NCBI RefSeq assembly: GCF_001544555.2
Contig: NZ_FCOK02000059.1
Coordinates: 1-60,966, forward strand
Direction: 5' to 3'
From: Caballeronia udeis
Lineage (GTDB): Bacteria > Pseudomonadota > Gammaproteobacteria > Burkholderiales > Burkholderiaceae
DNA length: 60,966 bases
Of this stretch, positions 8,967 to 17,245 are shown piece after piece. A program made the translations under genes and the position numbers. How positions within the stretch are numbered: the first letter of the stretch is position 1; every line of letters starts with the position of its first letter. The notes beneath the pieces were generated by a model. It saw only the letters and a program-made list of their open reading frames with translations. It was not told where the DNA came from and did no database searches.

Positions 8967-9146
8967 GCAGATCAGCGATCGCCTTTTTTGGCCCCAGACA
9001 ACGCCCCCCAGGCAATACATACGATCATCGGGATACACGGTACATGACCACATAAAGGACGACCGTCTTCGGACCGTGCGCGGGTGTATTCTGCCGTCGT
9101 ATACCCGCCATTTCGCCGACGTCGGCGCTCATTGTCTGGAGAAGCA

Positions 9147-9599
9147 ATGAACATTAGCGCACGCAAGCCTGACACACCCACCTGCCAACTGGTGCAAGCT
9201 GGCCCACAGTTCCAGGGGAAGCAAGGGCTGACCTATGCTGTAGGTATTTCAGCTGAAAGCGTAGGCTCGAAGCATATGCATCTTCAGCTTGCAACAATTC
9301 CGCCGGGTGCCCGTGCCAAAGCGCATCTCCACGCCGAACATGAGACGGCCATCTATCAACTGAGCGGCGTCTCGGGGTGCTGGTATGGCGACCGATTAGA
9401 GCAGCATGTGGTGGTTCGGGCCGGAGATTTCTTCTACATCCCCGCAGGGGTGCCGCATGTTCCGTACAACGCGAGCGCGGATGAGCCTTGCGTCGCGGTG
9501 ATCGCCCGAACGGATCCCAACGAACAGGAAAGCGTTACGATGCGCTCGGATCTTGATGCCCTACCTGACTGGTCGAGCGTTACGCCTTTGCCGCTCTAA
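9147..9599 (+). CDS. Small cupin-domain protein
   Basis: This 150-residue protein is a single cupin barrel. Motif 1 is seen as HLHAEHETAIYQLSG, which supplies two histidines and a glutamate. Motif 2 is seen as GDFFYIPAGVPHVPYN, which supplies the last histidine, so a metal site is likely. The preferred ATG has TGGAGAAG just upstream; a longer frame would add 21 arginine-rich residues unlike a cupin. It stands alone beside the broken integrase. Cupins of this size act as isomerases, dioxygenases or sensors, and nothing here decides which. Confidence 0.75.
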   Translation: MNISARKPDTPTCQLVQAGPQFQGKQGLTYAVGISAESVGSKHMHLQLATIPPGARAKAHLHAEHETAIYQLSGVSGCWYGDRLEQHVVVRAGDFFYIPAGVPHVPYNASADEPCVAVIARTDPNEQESVTMRSDLDALPDWSSVTPLPL

Positions 9600-9865
9600 T
9601 TGCGCTGATTACAACGGAGCAGTTGCACCATGACGCGTCGTCGTATCATCGCTGAGCAGAACGGGCGAGCATCTGGAACTGCACGTGTCGTTTGAAGGCA
9701 CGTGACACATCAGAATGCCGCTCTCGTCGAGCAATCGGCAGCCGCGGCTGGATCGATGCCCGACTAAACACGTGCGCTTTTCACGGCAGTCGGCTCCTTT
9801 AAGGTAGCAGCAACCGATTGAAATCCGTCAATCCTGGTAACGGTCAGGCAGCCAGACGGTGCAAG

Positions 9866-10906
9866 TCACTCGCTTGCGGCGGTGCGTTGCGGAGGCATCG
9901 TGAAGAAGGCATGCATGACGTGCCAGATACGGTGGCGGTTGATGCCAAGCACCGCGACATGGGCGACACCCTTGATCTCACAGAATTGTTTGTCCTTGTT
10001 CGGCAGTTGCGAGAAGAAATCGAGTAATTCGGCATCCGTAGCATTGCCGTCGTGTTCGGCTCTCGTCATGCAAACGGAACACTGAAGCCTTTTGGGGTCG
10101 ACCATCGGCATGTGGATCGCCATGTCGACATAGGTTCCGTTCGGCGTCCGGTTCGTCAGCTTCAGCTCGTAGTCACCCAAGGCTTTCGGTACTGCCGGGT
10201 CGACTGTCGACGGGTCATCGCGCGAAAAAATGGCGTCGAAGCTCGCTTGCGAGCTCGGCCGGAAGTTGCTGGCCGTGAGGCTTGCAATGTTCGCGCGCCG
10301 CTTCATGATCTCGGGCGCGCCCTCGCCGGTATAGGTGAACGCATCGAGCACCATGCGATCGACTCGCTCCGGCTCTTCCATTGCAAAGACACCCAGACGG
10401 ATCGAGCCAGAAGACTGGCCGTAGAACATGACCTTCTTCTGTCCGGTAACGTGCTCGACAATCGGGAGCGCGGCTTTCAAGTCGTCGACGCCCGATCTGA
10501 TATTGGAGTTCGATTCGGTCTTGGACGAACGGCCGTAATTCTCATGGTCCATGGTCCAGACGTCAAAGCCGTATCTTGCGAACTCGTCCATGAACGAGTA
10601 GTTCGCCAATCCGGGTACCTGCAGGTCGAACCCGCCCCGCCCCGAGAACGACGAGCCATGTACCAGGAACAATACCGGCTTCTGGGCCGCACCCGCGTTT
10701 GTGCTGTCTGCGAGGCGCTTGCGGTACAGGTACAACTTCACCGCGCCTTTTTGCGCCCAGTGATCTTCGGCAACGATCTGCGTGGATGCAGCGCTCGCGC
10801 TTATCGGCATCACCGTCGTCGTGACCAATGTCAGTGCTGCGCCTTGCAAAAAACGACGTCGCTGTAATACGTTCTGCTTCTCGTTCACATCACTCACATC
10901 ACTCAT
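9866..10906 (-). CDS. Tat-exported alpha/beta hydrolase
   Basis: This 346-residue protein begins with a twin-arginine signal (RRRFLQGAALTLVTTTVMP, cleavage likely after ASA). The mature part is an alpha/beta hydrolase: an oxyanion-hole HGSSFSG near residue 85, a nucleophile elbow GQSSGS near 166-171, and a probable catalytic histidine in GVAHVAV near 318. It is therefore expected to fold in the cytoplasm and act in the periplasm. It is the last gene of a minus-strand series with another Tat-signalled hydrolase, a binding protein, a beta-propeller and a porin. The substrate is unknown; an ester or a C-C bond are both possible. Confidence 0.75.
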   Translation of the reverse strand: MSDVSDVNEKQNVLQRRRFLQGAALTLVTTTVMPISASAASTQIVAEDHWAQKGAVKLYLYRKRLADSTNAGAAQKPVLFLVHGSSFSGRGGFDLQVPGLANYSFMDEFARYGFDVWTMDHENYGRSSKTESNSNIRSGVDDLKAALPIVEHVTGQKKVMFYGQSSGSIRLGVFAMEEPERVDRMVLDAFTYTGEGAPEIMKRRANIASLTASNFRPSSQASFDAIFSRDDPSTVDPAVPKALGDYELKLTNRTPNGTYVDMAIHMPMVDPKRLQCSVCMTRAEHDGNATDAELLDFFSQLPNKDKQFCEIKGVAHVAVLGINRHRIWHVMHAFFTMPPQRTAASE

Positions 10907-11124
10907 TCCGATTCCCTATGACTGTCCGACTATATTGAAGGGTTTTCTGGTATTGCCGATTCATAAAACAAGCCATCGACTTCCAAGTCGACCTCATGGA
11001 CTCGAAAATCTAGACGCACAGCGTTGCGATCCACCACGCCAACGTCGGCCCGTCGATCAGGCCGCCGCACAAGTCAATTGCCCCGGCAGCGACTTCTCCC
11101 CCTATTCCCTCGCGACACCTGCCC

Positions 11125-12171
11125 CTAGCTGGTGACCTGACGAATCACATTTCGGATCACGCCAATCCGATCGATTTCGGTTTCCATCACGTCGCCAGGT
11201 TTCAGGAACTCCGGCGGGTTACGAGCGGCGCCGATGCCCGATGGTGTCCCCGTTGCGATGATGTCGCCGGGCTCGAGCGTCAGACCCAGAGACAGCTCGG
11301 CGATGATGCGCGGCACCTTGAAATACATCTGGCTGGTGTTGATTTGCTGCTTCACCACACCGTTCACGCGCGTGGTCAGTTGCAGGTTGGTGTAGTCGAT
11401 GTCGCTGGCGGGAATGATCCAGGGGCCAATCGGGCCATGACCGTCCAGGCTCTTGCCCTTGAACCATTGGCCGCCATGATCGACCTGCATGTCGCGGGCG
11501 GTCGTGTCGTTGATCACGGCATAGCCGAACACGTACTGCATCGCGTCGGCTTCCGTGATGTTACGGCCACGCTTGCCAATAATGACCGCCAATTCGCCCT
11601 CCCAATCGATCTTCACGGACACCGATGGATCGAAGGGGATGGGGTCAAAGGGACCGTTGATGGTGTGCGTCCCCTTGGTGAAGAACACCGGGTGCTTCGG
11701 CAGAGCTGCAGCTGCCTGCTTCGCGGTCAGACTCTCGCCAAAATGCTCCAGATAGTTCCAGCCGACAGCGTAGACGTTGCGGGCGGGCACCGGGATCGGC
11801 GCAAGTAGCCGCACGCGCTCAAGTGACGCATGCGCTCGCCCGGAGGCCGCGCATCGACGCGCCTGTGCGACGGCATCCGGCCCGGCGTCTATCAACGAGA
11901 CCATGCTCGCCGGGTCGAAGGCCAGCGTCATACCTAACTCGCGGGCGCTCGCGCCGACGTCGATTACCATGCCCTGCGCTGTCACCACACCAAGGCGCGG
12001 CGCTTCTGCGGCAGCATGTTGATAGGTCACCAACCGCAACGCATTGCCAGCCGGTCCTGACCCTGCGGGAACCTTGATTGCTGCGGGAGTCGCTCCAGCC
12101 CGAGTGGTTACCGCCGAGCTGAGGGCGAGCCCCGTGCCTATTTTAAGGAGGGTGCGACGCGATTTGTCCAA
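11125..12171 (-). CDS. FAH-family hydrolase with a Tat-like signal
   Basis: Starting at a TTG preceded by AAAGGAAC, this 348-residue protein begins DKSRRTLLKIGTGLALSSAV, a twin-arginine-like leader ending near RAGA. The rest is a fumarylacetoacetate-hydrolase fold: VYAVGWNYLEHFGE, the metal-binding IDWEGELAVIIGKRG, AVINDTTARDMQ, KSLDGHGPIGPWI and a C-terminal LEPGDIIATGTPSGIG. Family members cleave C-C bonds in diketo acids or decarboxylate and isomerise 2-oxo acids, almost always in the cytoplasm, so export would be unusual. It is 81 bp downstream of the binding-protein gene. Confidence 0.75.
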   Translation of the reverse strand: MDKSRRTLLKIGTGLALSSAVTTRAGATPAAIKVPAGSGPAGNALRLVTYQHAAAEAPRLGVVTAQGMVIDVGASARELGMTLAFDPASMVSLIDAGPDAVAQARRCAASGRAHASLERVRLLAPIPVPARNVYAVGWNYLEHFGESLTAKQAAAALPKHPVFFTKGTHTINGPFDPIPFDPSVSVKIDWEGELAVIIGKRGRNITEADAMQYVFGYAVINDTTARDMQVDHGGQWFKGKSLDGHGPIGPWIIPASDIDYTNLQLTTRVNGVVKQQINTSQMYFKVPRIIAELSLGLTLEPGDIIATGTPSGIGAARNPPEFLKPGDVMETEIDRIGVIRNVIRQVTS

Positions 12172-12252
12172 GATCGTTCCTTTGAAGTAGTAGACCTGAA
12201 TAATAGTGCCTGGCAAGCCTGGCAGCGTATGGCTAACGAGGCCCGGCTCCAG

Positions 12253-13050
12253 CTAGTTCGCCGGTGAAACAAGGTCGAATCCATTCGCTTTCAACGACGC
12301 CTGCACTGCCGGTCCGGTGAGATAAGAGAGCAGCTTTTTTGCCATCTCCGGTGACCCGCTGTTGGCGCCGATACCCACTGCGTAGGTCGTCTTGAGCTGC
12401 AGGTCCTCTGGAATAGGCCCGACGAGCGTGACGCCATGAACGGGCTTGATTTCGCTGATCTGCCCTAGTCCGACGGATACTTCGCCCCGCGCCATGGCCT
12501 CCATAGCAGTCTGCCCTTCGGCGTAGTACTTGATCTTGGCGTCTACCCGGTCACCAATCCCGAGGCGGTCAATCAGTTTGGCGAGATAGATGCCCGACGT
12601 CGCTCCGGTTGCCGGGTTAGCCATGCCGATCGACGGAGCGTCAAGCAAGACATGCGCGAACGCCTGGTCGTCCCCGATCGAGGGCGCAGCGGTGCCGGTC
12701 TTGACCGCCATACCGAGTCGCACGCGAGCGAGGTCTTTTTGCGACCCCTCCTGCACCAGATGACGTTCGACCAGATTGGCGAGCGGCGTGGGAGGAACAA
12801 TGACGAGATCGAAAGCCTCCCCCGACACCGCCCGATCGTGCACCTGGCCTGCGGTGCCGTAGATCAGGCGGACATGGTCGCCACTCGCGGCAAAGTATTG
12901 CTCTGGCAGTTTCTCAAAAGCGCCTTTCAGCGCGGCCGCCGAAAAAACTACCAGATCCGCTGCGTGAACCGGCTGAACCACCGCGAGGAGCACGCCGACT
13001 AAAAATCCCGCTTTAATTTTCACGAGAACTGTCCTCACGATGAGCCTCAT
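12253..13050 (-). CDS. ModA-like periplasmic substrate-binding protein
   Basis: This 265-residue protein has a signal peptide (hydrophobic GFLVGVLLAVVQPVHA) followed by DLVVFSAAALKGAFEKLPEQY, GTAGQVHDRAVSGEAFDLVIVPP and NPATGATSGIYL, which is the ModA/extracytoplasmic molybdate-binding-like fold. No ABC permease or ATPase lies nearby, so it may bind another anion or serve as a periplasmic receptor. Its ATG overlaps the stop of the beta-propeller gene by four bases (ATGA), indicating translational coupling. A start 11 codons upstream is possible but would lengthen the overlap. Confidence 0.72.
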   Translation of the reverse strand: MRLIVRTVLVKIKAGFLVGVLLAVVQPVHAADLVVFSAAALKGAFEKLPEQYFAASGDHVRLIYGTAGQVHDRAVSGEAFDLVIVPPTPLANLVERHLVQEGSQKDLARVRLGMAVKTGTAAPSIGDDQAFAHVLLDAPSIGMANPATGATSGIYLAKLIDRLGIGDRVDAKIKYYAEGQTAMEAMARGEVSVGLGQISEIKPVHGVTLVGPIPEDLQLKTTYAVGIGANSGSPEMAKKLLSYLTGPAVQASLKANGFDLVSPAN

Positions 13051-14126
13051 TGAGTACTGTAGACGCCGATGCAACCACCGCACGGACCACCTGTTTTAGG
13101 AAGCGGTACAAACACATGTCCATTCACGTCGCTCGTAGCAACCGAGTGGGCATTACCTCCCGTAGGGATGCTCTGCAAGAGCGTGTTGGTCTTGGCGTCG
13201 ATCACGCCCAGAACCGGACCATTCGGCATCTGCCGGCCGCTAATGTAGTACTGCCCGTTTTTAGCGCTATAAGCCACTTCGTCAGCTGCGCCCATATCGG
13301 GAACCGAGGCGACAACTGCCCCGCTATCTCCGTTGACGATCAGCGTAACCGGTTTGAGCGTCGACTTCTTTCCGCCGGCGTTGCAACCGATCACCAGATT
13401 CTTTCCCGGCCCGCGTGCCAGCCCGGCAGGTGTGCAGCCGGAAACCTTCATGATTTTCGTGACTTCGCCCTTGAGCGGATCGATCATGGCGATTCCGCCC
13501 GTTGACTTGTCGCCCTTGATTTCCGGAACCGTCATCAGGAAGATGCTTTTTGGCGCGTAATAGATCGGCTGCTCGATTCCATCGGTCGCGTCCTTGAAGA
13601 CGATCTTCTTGAGGATCTTATGTCCTGGCTTGGTCGAGATCAGCGTCACGAAGGGAGGATCGTCCGCATCGTTGGTGACAATAAAGATATGGTGCTTGGG
13701 ATCGTACGCCATTTCGTCAGCGCGGTTTTTCCCGCCAGTCTTGATCGTATCGACGATTTTCTGGGACTTGAGGTCGATGACCTTGACCGAGCTATCCCCA
13801 TCGCCGGCCCAGGCTTCATTGCCAATGACCAGGACGCCATTAGGCCCTGCCGTGTCGTTGTCCTTGTCGAAGCCGACAAAACCGGGGACCTGGCCAATTA
13901 CCTTCTCTGTCGTTCCGTCGACAATATCAACGGCCTTGTTGCTTCGGTCGGCCAGGTAATACCGATTTGTCTTCTGATCGACATAACTGATGTCGAACGA
14001 ATCCAGGGCCGCGCCCGGAATCTGCACTTTGGAAATCATCTTGAGTTCAGCGGCGCCGACATGGCCGGTCAGGACACAAGAAAACAGGCTGCCGAGCAGC
14101 GCGAGCGACTTTAGCTTGTGTGACAT
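13047..14126 (-). CDS. Exported YncE-like beta-propeller protein
   Basis: This 359-residue protein has an N-terminal signal peptide (SLALLGSLFSCVLTGHVGA) and repeating blades of YVTN/YncE type: NRYYLADRSNKAVDIVDG, SSVKVIDLKSQKIVDTIKTG, HHIFIVTNDADDPPFVTLIST, GGIAMIDPLKGEVTKIM, and GQYYISGRQMPNGPVLGVIDAKTNTLLQSI. The C-terminus carries a GPCGGCIGVYS segment, perhaps a disulfide or metal site. Starts at 14129 and 14126 are both served by AAGGA. Such propellers bind ligands or other proteins in the periplasm. It is coupled to the ModA-like gene, suggesting the two work together. Confidence 0.7.
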   Translation of the reverse strand: MSHKLKSLALLGSLFSCVLTGHVGAAELKMISKVQIPGAALDSFDISYVDQKTNRYYLADRSNKAVDIVDGTTEKVIGQVPGFVGFDKDNDTAGPNGVLVIGNEAWAGDGDSSVKVIDLKSQKIVDTIKTGGKNRADEMAYDPKHHIFIVTNDADDPPFVTLISTKPGHKILKKIVFKDATDGIEQPIYYAPKSIFLMTVPEIKGDKSTGGIAMIDPLKGEVTKIMKVSGCTPAGLARGPGKNLVIGCNAGGKKSTLKPVTLIVNGDSGAVVASVPDMGAADEVAYSAKNGQYYISGRQMPNGPVLGVIDAKTNTLLQSIPTGGNAHSVATSDVNGHVFVPLPKTGGPCGGCIGVYSTQ

Positions 14127-14365
14127 CATCTCCATCCTTTTTGTATTACTGCCATTGCTTGTTTCAGGTTTAACAGCCGATGTTTTTTGCACGGGTGGTA
14201 CCTGGCGGAGGCATCGAAAGAACCCGCTTCCTTCGCCGGTTGCCTGCAAGGTATTCGTGAATCTCAGGTTCCATTTGCCAGCCGGATAATTTGTTCAAGA
14301 CGAGTGTGCAGTCTGAGACGCCGCGGCAGTGGCTATCAAAACACTCGCGGCTTTTGCATGCGTCG

Positions 14366-15511
14366 TCAGAACTTGTGGGTAATGCCCATGATAAAAGCGA
14401 CCTGATTTGGCGTGCTTGAGCTGGATTCGAGGTCACCCACAGAACCGCCGGCAGCGACGATGCTATTGCCGTCTGCGCTGAAGGTGGTGCCGTGTGCATG
14501 CGAGTAACCGCCGATTGCGTAGACGGTCGTACGCTTGGACAAGGAGTATTCCGTGCCTGCCGCAACGGTGTTGTACGTCGCCGAAGAAGCCCCGCTTGAC
14601 TTCGTAAAGGTGTAGCCGACGTTCACCACAAGCGCTGGCGTCACCTGGTAGTCGAGGGAGGTGGCTCCGGTATTGAAGTTTTCAGTACGGTTGAATGCCG
14701 CGAAGCTTGTATAGGGCTTCCACTCCGCATTGCTGTAGCGCACGTTAGCGGTAAACGGACCGATAGCATACTGAGCTGCAACGTGGGCGATCAGCCGTGA
14801 GCCTACAAACGGGACGCTGCCAAAGAGCGGCGTGACGGAGTTGTTCTGAGTCTGGTCGGCCGTGCCCAAGCCACCGGGACCGTCATTCTTGGCGAAGATG
14901 TAGCCAGCGGCCAGTCCCAAGCCGCCGTGGGTGTACGACACAGCAGCCGAGGAAAGTTCCTGCGACGATATGCTGCCCGCCACGCCGCCCAAGCCGTACA
15001 TCAATTCATACTGCAGGCCGCCATAAGTCGGGCTCGTGTACTTGATCGAATTGTCAACCCGGAAGGTATTGTCGTTGTTGTCAGCATCGCCAGGAGTCGT
15101 AAACGCGGGACCGTACCCGTCGCCCGTAAAGGGTTGAACAAGATCAACCGTCGGATCCAACTGGCGACCGATCGTGATCGTGCCCAAGGTGGTGCTCGAC
15201 AGGCCCACCCATGCATTCTTTCCAAACTCGCGGCCACCCTGCCTCAACTTGCCTGTGTTGATGTCAAAGCCGTTTTCCAGGTTGAAAATCGCCTGAAAAC
15301 CACCACCCAGGTCCTCCTTGCCTTTAATGCCCCACTGGTTGGTGGTCAGGTCAGCACCCTGCATCGTGACCAGGGAGGCGTGACCCACATTGTTGTAGTA
15401 CGCCAATGCGTTATCAATCTCGCCGTAGAGCGTGACACTGCTTTGGGCTTGGGCGACAGAAGCTGCGGACAGCATGGTCAGGGTAAAACCCGATATTGCG
15501 AGGCGTCTCAT
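14366..15511 (-). CDS. Gram-negative general porin, Burkholderia type
   Basis: This 381-residue outer-membrane protein has a signal peptide ending AQA, the start SSVTLYGEIDNALAYY and the internal motif WGIKGKEDLGGGFQAIFNLENGFD, both typical of Burkholderia trimeric porins. It ends in HKF, with the terminal aromatic residue used for outer-membrane assembly. A sigma-54 type promoter about 230 bp upstream and the DctB/DctD-like pair beyond it suggest that expression is induced by a specific substrate. It heads the series of exported proteins that follows, 239 bp before the beta-propeller gene. Confidence 0.9.
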   Translation of the reverse strand: MRRLAISGFTLTMLSAASVAQAQSSVTLYGEIDNALAYYNNVGHASLVTMQGADLTTNQWGIKGKEDLGGGFQAIFNLENGFDINTGKLRQGGREFGKNAWVGLSSTTLGTITIGRQLDPTVDLVQPFTGDGYGPAFTTPGDADNNDNTFRVDNSIKYTSPTYGGLQYELMYGLGGVAGSISSQELSSAAVSYTHGGLGLAAGYIFAKNDGPGGLGTADQTQNNSVTPLFGSVPFVGSRLIAHVAAQYAIGPFTANVRYSNAEWKPYTSFAAFNRTENFNTGATSLDYQVTPALVVNVGYTFTKSSGASSATYNTVAAGTEYSLSKRTTVYAIGGYSHAHGTTFSADGNSIVAAGGSVGDLESSSSTPNQVAFIMGITHKF

Positions 15512-15894
15512 GAAATCTCCAAAATATTATAGGTATAGGAATCCATAAATCCGGTAACTTAGTACACCGATTTAATCTGTGAATAAGTGCCAGCGCAAAA
15601 CGCTGCGGTGCCTGGTGGACCAGAACAGCCGGCTAAGCGCTTCAAGAGGCGGGAAAGCAAGGGATTCGGCTACGTTGATACGCTCTCACGCGCAGTCATA
15701 CAAGGGCCTCCGTTGTCATCGTAATTGTCATCACCAATTACGCAAGCAGCGTGCCAGTCTGTTCGACTACTAAGCTGTTGATTTGAGGTGCATTTGCCGT
15801 TTGTTCATTCGGTCTTATTGCGGAAAACCAGAAAAGCGGCCATTTGATGGCTGGAAATAGGGTCGAGCTCTTCCAGACCCTGATCCAGACCAAT
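15512..15894. other. Regulatory gap between porin and DctD-like gene
   Basis: Besides the sigma-54 promoter, this gap holds a long leader for the porin and, near 15836-15850, a short GCCAT/ATGGC dyad close to the activator's stop codon. No coding region is convincing. I could not identify a clear activator-binding palindrome. Confidence 0.4.
15742..15756 (-). promoter_or_regulatory. Sigma-54 promoter upstream of the porin
   Basis: On the minus strand the sequence reads TGGCACGCTGCTTGC, that is TGGCAC-N5-TTGC, matching the RpoN -24/-12 consensus with the conserved GG and GC dinucleotides at correct spacing. It lies between the DctD-like activator gene and the porin and points to the porin, leaving a leader of about 220 nt. 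Confidence 0.75.
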
Positions 15895-17238
15895 TCATTT
15901 GAACTCGTCGGTGCTGATACCCAAGCGACGTATCTTGTCGTACAGAGTTTTTTTGGGTACCCCCAAACGCTCGCACGCGATAGCCGTGCGACCCGAACAT
16001 CCGCGCAACGCCTCTTCGATCAGCTGGCGCTCGAACAGATTGAGTTTGGTCTCAAGCGAGGGTTTCTCCGTATTGTCGTCGCTGCTGGCTGCCTCGACGC
16101 GCGTCGGCATACCTAACGTGAAACGCTCGGCCACGTTACGTAGTTCCCTTACGTTCCCTCCCCAAGGTCGCGACATCAGGTCGTGCATTTGCGCTGGCGA
16201 GATGTCCGGTATCGGCCTGTTGTATTCAGCCGCAGCCCGAACGACGAAGTGCTCGAACAGGAGGGGGATATCCTCCCGGCGTTCCCGCAGCGGAGGAATC
16301 TCGAGGACCATAACGCCTAGCCGGTAGTACAAGTCATCGCGAAAGTGGTTTGTTGAAGACAACGCCAACAGATCCGCCTTGGATCCCGCGACGATCCTGC
16401 AGTCCATCTCAAGCAGATCATTGGAGCCGACACGCTCGAACTTTTTCTCCTGGAGCAAGCGCAGCAGTTTTACTTGCAACGACATCTGCATTGTTTCAAT
16501 CTCGTCCAGAAACAGCGTGCCTCCCCGGGCATACTCAATTTTTCCGATACGCCGCTTGATCGCGCCGGTGAAGGAACCAGCCTCATGGCCGAACACTTCG
16601 CTCTCGAACAATAGCTCGGGAATACCCGCGCAATTGATCGCCGCGAAATTCTTTGCCTTTCGATGCCCGTAATCGTGCAGTGAACGGGCGACCAACTCCT
16701 TGCCCGTTCCTGTTTCGCCGAGAATCAGTGCATTCGCGTCGGCGTCGGCAAGTTCCAGGATCATTCGGCGCAGGCGCTCGATCGCTGGAGAACGTCCGAG
16801 AATCCTTGCTTCTATATTGTCCCGATGCGCAAGTGCCTGACGAACGGATGCGAGTTCAAGCGTCAGGCGACGTTTTTCGAGCGCGCGCTGAGATACGTCG
16901 ACGAGTTGTTCCGACGAGTATGGTTTCTCGACAAAATCATAAGCACCCCGGCGCATCGCGTCGACCGCCATCGGGATATCGCCGTGACCAGTCACGAGGA
17001 TGACCGGCAGCGATGCGTCAGTTCCGACCGTATGCTCTAATAATGCGAGGCCGCTCATGCCGGGCAACCGGAGGTCGCTGACCAGAATACCGGGGAAGCC
17101 AAACTCGATATAACGCAGGGCATGTTCGGCCCGCTCGAACGACTGAACCTCCAGGCCGCTCAAACGAAGTGCTTGCGTGCCGCCGAGGCGCACCGCCGCG
17201 TCATCTTCCACAAACAGCACTTTCAGATTTTTAGACAT
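15895..17238 (-). CDS. DctD-like sigma-54-dependent response regulator
   Basis: This 447-residue NtrC-class activator has a receiver domain (acidic E11/D12/D13, phospho-acceptor D55 in VSDLRLPG, K in VEKPYSS). An AAA+ domain follows with Walker A GETGTGKE near 174, the sigma-54 contact loop GSFTGA near 221 (a Ser variant of GAFTGA), and GGTLFLDEIETM. A Fis-type helix-turn-helix ends the protein (GRTAIACERLGVPKKTLYDKIRRLGI). The arrangement matches DctD, which activates C4-dicarboxylate uptake. No dctA or dctPQM gene lies here, and the nearest sigma-54 promoter belongs to the porin, so the inducer may differ. It sits 7 bp after the kinase gene. Confidence 0.87.
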   Translation of the reverse strand: MSKNLKVLFVEDDAAVRLGGTQALRLSGLEVQSFERAEHALRYIEFGFPGILVSDLRLPGMSGLALLEHTVGTDASLPVILVTGHGDIPMAVDAMRRGAYDFVEKPYSSEQLVDVSQRALEKRRLTLELASVRQALAHRDNIEARILGRSPAIERLRRMILELADADANALILGETGTGKELVARSLHDYGHRKAKNFAAINCAGIPELLFESEVFGHEAGSFTGAIKRRIGKIEYARGGTLFLDEIETMQMSLQVKLLRLLQEKKFERVGSNDLLEMDCRIVAGSKADLLALSSTNHFRDDLYYRLGVMVLEIPPLRERREDIPLLFEHFVVRAAAEYNRPIPDISPAQMHDLMSRPWGGNVRELRNVAERFTLGMPTRVEAASSDDNTEKPSLETKLNLFERQLIEEALRGCSGRTAIACERLGVPKKTLYDKIRRLGISTDEFK

Positions 17239-17245
17239 CGTCTTC

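Noticed and set aside
12253..13050. Calling this gene modA outright
   Set aside because: The fold is ModA-like, but no molybdate permease or ATPase is present and it is coupled to a beta-propeller gene, so molybdate binding is not established.
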